A stretch of DNA of 12,186 nt, taken from NCBI GenBank assembly GCA_934486825.1, contig CAKSQF010000031.1:1-12186 (forward strand), written 5' to 3'. The stretch comes from an uncultured Eubacteriales bacterium. Its GTDB lineage: Bacteria; Bacillota; Clostridia; Oscillospirales; CAG-272. Made by a program: the position numbers and the translations under genes. Below are positions 7,349-12,186 of this stretch, piece by piece. The notes under the pieces were generated by a model that was not told where the DNA came from, did no database searches, and saw nothing but the letters and a program-made list of their open reading frames with translations. How positions within the stretch are numbered: the stretch's first letter is position 1; every line of letters starts with the position of its first letter.

Positions 7349-7370
7349 CACCCATATGTGAACAAATCAA
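7342..7370 (-). promoter_or_regulatory. Sigma-A promoter of the LCP gene
   Basis: Minus strand -35 TTGATT (7365-7370), 17-base spacer, -10 TATAAT (7342-7347) extended by TGG. The start would lie near 7335, about 35 bases before the LCP start codon. Confidence 0.75.
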
Positions 7371-7402
7371 GTACGAAAAAAAGCGTAATCGGCTGCGGTG
7401 TG

Positions 7403-7431
7403 TTGACATTCGGAATAAAATGTGATAAAAT
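7403..7431 (+). promoter_or_regulatory. Strong sigma-A promoter of the metal permease gene
   Basis: Consensus -35 TTGACA (7403-7408), 17-base spacer, -10 TAAAAT (7426-7431) extended by TGA. The start would lie near 7438, leaving a leader of under 30 bases before the ATG at 7466. A small dyad TTCC-C-GGAA follows at 7441-7449. Confidence 0.85.
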
Positions 7432-7465
7432 GAAGAAAATTTCCCGGAATACGGAGTAATATATA

Positions 7466-8350
7466 ATGTATTTTGTTAAACTTCTGGCGGAATGTCTGCC
7501 GGATGCGCTTAAGGACTCGGCACTTGTTCTGCCCGTTTTGCTGCCTGTCTATTTTCTTATCGAATGGGTGGAGTATAAAAAGTACGCAAATCTTGAAAAG
7601 TCGCCGCTGCTGTGCGGCAGACTTTCGCCGCTTGTCGGTTCTGTGTTCGGATCGATACCGCAGTGCGGCTTCTCGGTCGCCGCAACCGATCTGTTTGCAA
7701 AAGGCTCGCTGTCGGCGGGCGCACTTGTGGCTGTTTATATAGCAACATCGGACGAGGCTGTGCCGATCATGCTGTCAAAGCCCGGTCGCATACCCGAAAT
7801 GCTCCTGCTGATCGCCGTAAAGCTTCTGCTCGGCGTGATCGCGGGCTACCTGACATTGCTTGTCTGTCCGAAAAGACACGCCGTAAAGCATGCGGAGCAT
7901 GAGAAACGGCATGACGTTCACGGGTCGGTCGGATGCTGTAAGCATGAGATCGAGGGCGGCGAAAAATTTGATTGGAAGCATCCGCTTGTCCATTGTATAA
8001 AGATATTTCTGTATATACTTGTCGTGAATCTCGTCATGAATCTGGTCATTGCGGGTGTCGGAGAGGACAGAATAGCTGATTTTCTCGGACAGAGTAAATG
8101 GCTCCAGCCGCTTCTTGCGGCTGCGGTCGGATTCATTCCCAACTGTGCGTCGTCGGTGATACTGACAGAGCTGTACCTGCTTGGCGGGTTGTCGTTCGGC
8201 GCGGCTGTCGCGGGACTTTCGGTCAATGCGGGACTCGGACTGATGGTTCTCTATAAGGAGAATAAAAACGTCTCCGAGAATGTTCTCATAACCGCGATCG
8301 TCGCAGTTGTCGGACTCGCCGCAGGCTATGTGATAAATCTTTTTGCGTAA
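7466..8350 (+). CDS. Putative manganese/heavy-metal permease (ArsP_2-like)
   Basis: This 294-residue polytopic membrane protein matches the family annotated as putative manganese transporter or 10-TM heavy-metal exporter. Its two halves are related: GSIPQCGFS (62-70) followed by an FAKGSLSAGA segment, and GFIPNCASS (222-230) followed by LTELYLLGGLSFGA and NAGLGLMVLY. Hydrophobic segments cover most of 15-33, 55-75, 82-104, 110-134, 177-196, 213-232, 240-263 and 272-293. The halves are joined by a soluble loop (about 134-177) rich in His and Cys (C134, H138, H142, H145, H149, H152, C157, C158, H160, H172, H176, C177), suited to binding metal. CGGAG lies 9 bases before the ATG. It stands alone, with its own promoter and terminator. 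The metal and direction of transport cannot be read from sequence. Confidence 0.88.
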   Translation: MYFVKLLAECLPDALKDSALVLPVLLPVYFLIEWVEYKKYANLEKSPLLCGRLSPLVGSVFGSIPQCGFSVAATDLFAKGSLSAGALVAVYIATSDEAVPIMLSKPGRIPEMLLLIAVKLLLGVIAGYLTLLVCPKRHAVKHAEHEKRHDVHGSVGCCKHEIEGGEKFDWKHPLVHCIKIFLYILVVNLVMNLVIAGVGEDRIADFLGQSKWLQPLLAAAVGFIPNCASSVILTELYLLGGLSFGAAVAGLSVNAGLGLMVLYKENKNVSENVLITAIVAVVGLAAGYVINLFA

Positions 8351-8356
8351 AATCGC

Positions 8357-8376
8357 CGGATATCCGCGAAAGCGGA
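8357..8376 (+). other. Small hairpins just after the permease gene
   Basis: A palindrome CGGATATCCG (8357-8366) overlaps a 5-bp stem TCCGC/GCGGA capped by a GAAA loop (8363-8376). The two pairings exclude each other. They precede the main terminator and may stabilise the 3' end; function is unproven. Confidence 0.4.
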
Positions 8377-8382
8377 GTTTCA

Positions 8383-8416
8383 CGGGGGAGCCGAAACGGC
8401 TCCCCCGATTATTTTT
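8383..8416 (+). terminator. Intrinsic terminator of the permease gene
   Basis: A perfect 11-bp GC-rich stem (8383-8393 with 8397-8407, AAA loop) is followed by ATTATTTTT and more T residues. It lies 33 bases after the permease stop. Confidence 0.95.
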
Positions 8417-8420
8417 GAAT

Positions 8421-8455
8421 TTTTTTGAAAAATTTTTATAAATTTTTTCAAAAAA
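8421..8455. repeat. AT-rich inverted repeat
   Basis: TTTTTTGAAAAATT (8421-8434) pairs with AATTTTTTCAAAAAA (8441-8455) across a 6-base centre, with one extra A. It could add to termination or be a bent-DNA site upstream of the next promoter; no function can be assigned. Confidence 0.6.
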
Positions 8456-8479
8456 GTGTCACAGTTTCGAAAGATATTA

Positions 8480-8513
8480 CGTCTTATAGTGTGAAGACGG
8501 CTGAGAACGTCTT
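8480..8513. promoter_or_regulatory. Three phased half-sites overlapping the protease promoter
   Basis: CGTCTT (8480-8485), AAGACG (8494-8499) and CGTCTT (8508-8513) alternate in direction and are spaced exactly 14 bases apart, with 8-base gaps. The third touches the -35 box at 8512. This is the layout of an operator for a dimeric or cooperatively bound regulator; the regulator is unknown. Confidence 0.55.
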
Positions 8514-8540
8514 GACACGGCATGAAATTTATGGTATCAT
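8512..8540 (+). promoter_or_regulatory. Sigma-A promoter of the secreted protease operon
   Basis: Consensus -35 TTGACA (8512-8517), 17-base spacer, -10 TATCAT (8535-8540) extended by TGG. Transcription from near 8547 would give a leader of about 225 bases before the protease start codon at 8773. Confidence 0.8.
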
Positions 8541-8582
8541 TGGTTTACAAGGGTACTGCAGTTGTGCGGAATGGAGGAAAAC

Positions 8583-8651
8583 ATGAAGATTATCGGTTCT
8601 TTATGCAAAGCGGTCGCAATATCTCCCGCTTATCATCTGCTTTTCATTTGA
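8583..8651 (+). CDS. Candidate 22-residue leader peptide
   Basis: A short frame (ATG 8583, TGA 8649-8651) has a near-ideal GGAGG at 8573-8577 with 5-base spacing, better than the site of the large gene downstream. It starts about 36 bases after the predicted transcript start. The peptide begins MKIIGSLCKAVAI, has one Cys and ends in a hydrophobic HLLFI. It is followed after 4 bases by an 11-bp hairpin. The arrangement resembles a leader peptide that controls downstream expression, or a small secreted or signal peptide. I recognise no family. It could also be a chance frame, since 22 codons is short; the ribosome site and position are the only support. Confidence 0.4.
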   Translation: MKIIGSLCKAVAISPAYHLLFI

Positions 8652-8655
8652 GTCG

Positions 8656-8691
8656 GCGCACCGATCGGCGCTTGAAGGACGGTCGGTGCGC
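8656..8691 (+). promoter_or_regulatory. Leader hairpin between the small frame and the protease gene
   Basis: GCGCACCGATC (8656-8666) pairs with GGTCGGTGCGC (8681-8691), 11 bp including one T-G wobble, around a 14-base loop. No T-run follows, so it is not an ordinary terminator. It begins 4 bases after the small frame stop, so a ribosome on that frame could affect its folding. The remaining 80 bases to the ATG show nothing clear beyond the AAAGGA ribosome site. Confidence 0.6.
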
Positions 8692-8772
8692 ACAGATTGG
8701 ACTTACATCGTCATTGCAATTTTTTCACTCCCTTAAGAGAACAAAACAAATAAACAGAAAAGGAATAATTTC

Positions 8773-11700
8773 ATGAAAAACATGAGAATTTTCAAAAGAC
8801 ACCTTCGCAGGCTGATCGCAATCATCCTTGCGACGGCGTTTGCGGTTTCCGCGGTTTCTCTGTGCTTTCCCCTTTCCGCTTCCGAAACCGACGGCACAAG
8901 CCCGCCGCTTTCGTCAGACAGCATACTGCGCGACTATGTTGACGGCGACGAGCTTGACTCGGCGGGCTACAAGGCACGTCTTATCGGGCTTGAGGATGAC
9001 AATACATATGTCTTCGACAACGGCGACGGCACTCATACCGTCTACATGATGTACGAGGACTTGAAGTACACCGACAGCTCGGGAAAAGTCCGCGAAAAGG
9101 ATCTTTCGCTCGTCAGAAAGAGCGGCGGCTACTCAATAGCGTCGAGCAACATAGGACTTTATATGCCCGACGCTCCCAAAAACGGGATAAACATGAGCTA
9201 TGCGGGACGCTCGCTCACGATAACTCCGATGAACACCGGCGACTGCGACGCGCTGACCGACAGAGGCGCGGTAGTCTACCCGGGAGCCTTCGGAGAAGGC
9301 ACATTTCTCAGATACACTCCCCTTCTTTCGGGAATAAAGGAGGATGTGATTCTTTCGGGATACACCGAAAGAGCGCAATTCACCTTTCTTGTCGAGTCGG
9401 AAAGCCTTGAGCTTTTCGGAAACGATGACGACGGCTATTATCTCGCCGAGGCGGGAGTAAACTCACCCGCGTTCAGACTGGGCGACGTCGTTGTATACGA
9501 CGCGGTCGGCAAGCCCGACGGCGGAAGCATGGAGATAGTCACCCTCGCCAAGGGCAGATACGAGATAACGATCTCGGCAAACGACGAATTTCTGTCTGAC
9601 CCCGACACAGTCTATCCGGTCACGGTCGATCCGACCGTCACCGTCTCCGACAAGGTGCAGGGCGCATCGTCGATAGAGGACGCTCCGGTCTTCGAGCTTC
9701 AGCCGAACCGCAACTGCGGAACATATCTCTACAACAGCGTCGGCACGACATCGGCAAGCTACGGCGTCGGACGCACGGCGGTAAGGCTCGGCGGACTTCT
9801 GAATCTTGACATTTACCCGTCGCTTACGGCGGATCAGATAACGAGCGTCAGCTTCCATGCCAAAGACGCCTCGGGAAGCGGGTCGCAGTTCATAAATCTC
9901 TATCCGCTGGTCGGCAACACAACATGGACCGAGAGCAATGTCACATGGAACAATGTCGGCTCGTATTCGGTCGCGAAAAACTACGGCGCGTCGATGCGCA
10001 CCGGACAGTGGACAACGTTTGACATAACAGATCTTGTCAAAGCGTGGAAGAACGGAACATATCCGGCACAGGCGGGATTCATACTGATAAACGAGAATGA
10101 AACGAACAACAAGTGCTTCTACTCCTCCGAATCCGCCTCCGACGACAACAAGCCTTATGTTAAATTTACTTATACGTATATAGATTTTGACAACGCAACA
10201 ACTCTGGAATTAAATCAAAGAACGACGTTAACGCTGTCGGAACGCGGCGACAACCGATGCTTCAAATTCACCGCACGCGAAAGCGGCTTCTACACATTCG
10301 AAAGCTGGCTTATGCATGAAAATTGCGATCCTAAGGCATGGTTGTTCAACGAAGCAAGAGAACCGCTGGCTTCCGACGACAACAGCAGAGGAACGGCAAA
10401 CTTCCGGCTGACATACTTTTTGGTTGCAGGGAGTACCTACTACTTTGACGCAGGCACTGCCAACGGTCAGCCCGCCACATATGCAACAGAGCTTTCGTCA
10501 ACCGAATATATAGCTTATGTATCGGCGATATCCGTCCCGTGGTCGGATTCGCTGATAGCATATTGCGAAAAGCAACAGCAGAACATCTGTTACAAATTCA
10601 CACCCGATGTGTCGGGAGAATATCTGTTCACAAGTTACAATCGGATGGGCGACCCAAGGGCGTGGATATACGATTCGTCCTTCGGTCTGCTCGCCTCGAA
10701 TGACGACGATGCCGGAGACAAAAATTTCAGACTGTCGGTAAATCTTACTGCAGGACAGGATTATTATATAGTTGTCGGACATTTCGGAGCAAACGTCGGT
10801 AATTTCTCACTGAGAAAGCTTATTGCCGAAAACGTAAGCGACGGCATATACTATATAAGAACCAAATCCGATTTGTTCATGGATATAGACGGACCGACTG
10901 CGCAGGAATTTGTCCATCAGTGGAAATATCACGGAAGCCCGCAGATAAAATGGCAGATAGAAAAACAGTCGGACGGATTTTACACCATACGCTCGCAGTA
11001 CGGTGCAAAAAAGTACGTCGGTATTTCCTCATCCGAGATCGGAGTCAATAACATAAAGCTTTATTCGGGAATAAGCGATTCGGTCAAATGGAAAATATAT
11101 AAGGTAAGCGACAATGACCTTGTATTGGAGCCGAAGATCGCGATCGGAAAACAGCTCTGCTCACCCAATGAAAGCATTGATACCGAACTTCAGCTGTATA
11201 GGTTAGGCTTCTATATTCTGTACACGGTAAAGCTGTTTGAGGTAAAATATTCATACGAGGTAAAGCACTATTACGATCAGGGCTTTGCGCTACGTTTTGA
11301 AAACCCCGCGGCTAAGATCGAGGACTATCAGAGGGTATGTGGAATGGCTCTTCTTGAGGTCTTCGGTGTCAGCACGTCATACAGCATACAGAGTTATACT
11401 TCATATGCCGACAATCTCGCACAGGGTACTCTCACACTCGACGATATAAACGAACGCACAGATGCCAAGACAAGCGATATGCTGAACAGCGATCTTGTAT
11501 CGCAGTTCGGAAACGGAACCGATACAATGACCCGCGTCGCATGGACCGGACATATGACCGGAACCACCATATATGACCTACTGTCAAGCTCTTATGATCG
11601 GAGCCACTCTGTTGTTTTACTACTTGGATATGTTGTCGATTCAAACGGTAATAATTATTCTCCGACAGCTGTAAAAAAAGGAAGCGTCAGAGGCTTGCTT

Positions 11701-11967
11701 CACGAGTTGTCGCATCAGCTCGGAGCGCCCGACCATTACTGTTACGGAAATGAAAACAACGGTCCAAACGATAAATGCGACAATCCAACAAGAGATTGTT
11801 ATAAATGCGATTATGGCAGTGATAACGAACCTTACTGTATTATGTCATACTTTGCACCGGATGCTGTATACGAGGTCTCAAAAGGCAACAGTTTGAATAT
11901 CTACTGTTACAACTGCAGTGGCTGGGGATCAAAAGGCATTTTCAGTCACCTTGAAGATCATCATTAA
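8773..11967 (+). CDS. Secreted multidomain metzincin-type metalloprotease
   Basis: This 1064-residue protein starts with a basic signal peptide (about residues 1-37). Residues about 40-285 form a beta-rich region common before DNRLRE modules, ending with PVTVDPT. Residues about 290-465 are a DNRLRE module (WTESNVTWNN, WTTFDITDLVKAW, AGFILINENE). Two pre-peptidase-C-like modules follow (about 470-575 and 580-685; shared CFKFTA / CYKFTP and LASDD / LASNDDD). About 685-812 resembles a ricin-B beta-trefoil (KWQIEKQSDGFYTIRS). The C-terminal protease domain (about 830-1064) has HELSHQLGAPDHY: H977, E978 catalytic, H981, G984, and D987 as probable third ligand as in snapalysin, with Met-turn CIMSY at M1024. 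Seven Cys lie around it. AAAGGA precedes the ATG by 8 bases. From about 10,160 on, base composition drops markedly. The lipoprotein gene follows by 12 bases. Substrate unknown; carbohydrate binding by the lectin-like module is inference. Confidence 0.88.
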   Translation: MKNMRIFKRHLRRLIAIILATAFAVSAVSLCFPLSASETDGTSPPLSSDSILRDYVDGDELDSAGYKARLIGLEDDNTYVFDNGDGTHTVYMMYEDLKYTDSSGKVREKDLSLVRKSGGYSIASSNIGLYMPDAPKNGINMSYAGRSLTITPMNTGDCDALTDRGAVVYPGAFGEGTFLRYTPLLSGIKEDVILSGYTERAQFTFLVESESLELFGNDDDGYYLAEAGVNSPAFRLGDVVVYDAVGKPDGGSMEIVTLAKGRYEITISANDEFLSDPDTVYPVTVDPTVTVSDKVQGASSIEDAPVFELQPNRNCGTYLYNSVGTTSASYGVGRTAVRLGGLLNLDIYPSLTADQITSVSFHAKDASGSGSQFINLYPLVGNTTWTESNVTWNNVGSYSVAKNYGASMRTGQWTTFDITDLVKAWKNGTYPAQAGFILINENETNNKCFYSSESASDDNKPYVKFTYTYIDFDNATTLELNQRTTLTLSERGDNRCFKFTARESGFYTFESWLMHENCDPKAWLFNEAREPLASDDNSRGTANFRLTYFLVAGSTYYFDAGTANGQPATYATELSSTEYIAYVSAISVPWSDSLIAYCEKQQQNICYKFTPDVSGEYLFTSYNRMGDPRAWIYDSSFGLLASNDDDAGDKNFRLSVNLTAGQDYYIVVGHFGANVGNFSLRKLIAENVSDGIYYIRTKSDLFMDIDGPTAQEFVHQWKYHGSPQIKWQIEKQSDGFYTIRSQYGAKKYVGISSSEIGVNNIKLYSGISDSVKWKIYKVSDNDLVLEPKIAIGKQLCSPNESIDTELQLYRLGFYILYTVKLFEVKYSYEVKHYYDQGFALRFENPAAKIEDYQRVCGMALLEVFGVSTSYSIQSYTSYADNLAQGTLTLDDINERTDAKTSDMLNSDLVSQFGNGTDTMTRVAWTGHMTGTTIYDLLSSSYDRSHSVVLLLGYVVDSNGNNYSPTAVKKGSVRGLLHELSHQLGAPDHYCYGNENNGPNDKCDNPTRDCYKCDYGSDNEPYCIMSYFAPDAVYEVSKGNSLNIYCYNCSGWGSKGIFSHLEDHH

Positions 11968-11979
11968 AGGAGAAAACCA

Positions 11980-12186
11980 ATGAAAAAACTGCTTGCAATA
12001 TTCATGCTTCTTGCGGCATGTTTGACTTTTGCGGGATGTACAAAGGCACCGACCGAAGGTACAAATGCCGTAAACTCCTCCGAGGCATCGTCGGTAACTA
12101 CCCAAAAAGATATAGAATCTCAGTGTCCTCCTCCTATTTGTATGGTATTTGAACGTGAAGGTCTTGCAAAACTGCGTTCATTTGAC
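11980..12186 (+). CDS. Lipoprotein, 3' end beyond window
   Basis: An ATG at 11980 with AAGGAG (11967-11972, overlapping the stop codon of the protease gene) opens a frame of 69 codons that runs to the window edge. Residues 1-20 are a lipoprotein signal (MKKLL, hydrophobic core, TFAGC), with C20 as the likely lipid-modified residue; C14 in LAAC is a less likely alternative. The segment after it is rich in Thr, Ser and Glu, typical of a flexible tether, and then CPPPICMVF begins what may be a folded domain. The 12-base gap to the protease gene means the two are co-transcribed and probably translationally coupled. The family cannot be told from the fragment; a partner, inhibitor or immunity role for the protease is only a guess. 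Confidence 0.88.
   Translation, partial: MKKLLAIFMLLAACLTFAGCTKAPTEGTNAVNSSEASSVTTQKDIESQCPPPICMVFEREGLAKLRSFD

Noticed and set aside
7432..7465. Manganese (yybP-ykoY) riboswitch before the permease gene
   Set aside because: The predicted leader is under 30 bases and shows none of the conserved loops, so there is no room for one.
8656..8691. Leader hairpin as an ordinary intrinsic terminator
   Set aside because: The sequence after the stem is ACAGATTGGAC, with no T-run, so simple termination is unlikely.
8522..8776. 84-codon plus-strand frame
   Set aside because: Its start lies inside the spacer of the promoter at 8512-8540, it has no ribosome site, and it runs through the leader hairpin in a different frame from the better-supported 22-codon frame.

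Overview
The window looks like a piece of chromosome from a Gram-positive bacterium of the Clostridia, probably an anaerobic gut species (Oscillospiraceae-like); this is inference. The grounds are AAGGAG-type ribosome sites, sigma-A promoters with TGn-extended -10 boxes, a LytR-CpsA-Psr wall enzyme, a YugP-type membrane protease, and several large secreted proteins with GLUG, collagen-like, DNRLRE and pre-peptidase modules. No tRNA, rRNA, CRISPR array, insertion sequence or phage gene was seen.

Layout: Positions 1-5253, minus strand, hold three closely spaced genes read right to left: a TetR-family regulator (5253-4672), a membrane-anchored collagen-like protein with a C-terminal globular head (4623-3031), and a very large secreted GLUG-repeat protein (2987 to beyond position 1). 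Gaps of 48 and 43 bases without a terminator suggest one surface-structure operon under the promoter at 5292-5320. Positions 5378-7301, also minus, hold an LCP-family wall-polymer transferase followed by a YugP-like zinc protease, closed by a strong hairpin terminator at 5378-5416. At 7302-7465 two promoters face apart: one for the LCP gene and one for a plus-strand putative manganese/heavy-metal permease (7466-8350), which ends in a near-perfect terminator (8383-8416).

The 422-base gap 8351-8772 is dense: terminator, AT-rich inverted repeat, three evenly phased half-sites overlapping a good promoter, a 22-codon reading frame with a strong ribosome site, and an 11-bp hairpin. It leads into a 1064-residue secreted protein (signal peptide, beta-rich region, DNRLRE module, two pre-peptidase-like modules, ricin-B-like module, metzincin-type protease domain with a snapalysin-like zinc motif). 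A lipoprotein gene begins 12 bases after it and runs off the right edge.

Taken together this is a cell-surface region: wall assembly (LCP), membrane proteolysis (YugP), and two separately regulated sets of exported proteins, one of stalk/adhesin type and one a secreted protease with a partner lipoprotein. The most interesting parts are the collagen-like stalk with two kinds of interspersed knob, its apparent co-transcription with a TetR regulator, and the elaborate leader before the protease.
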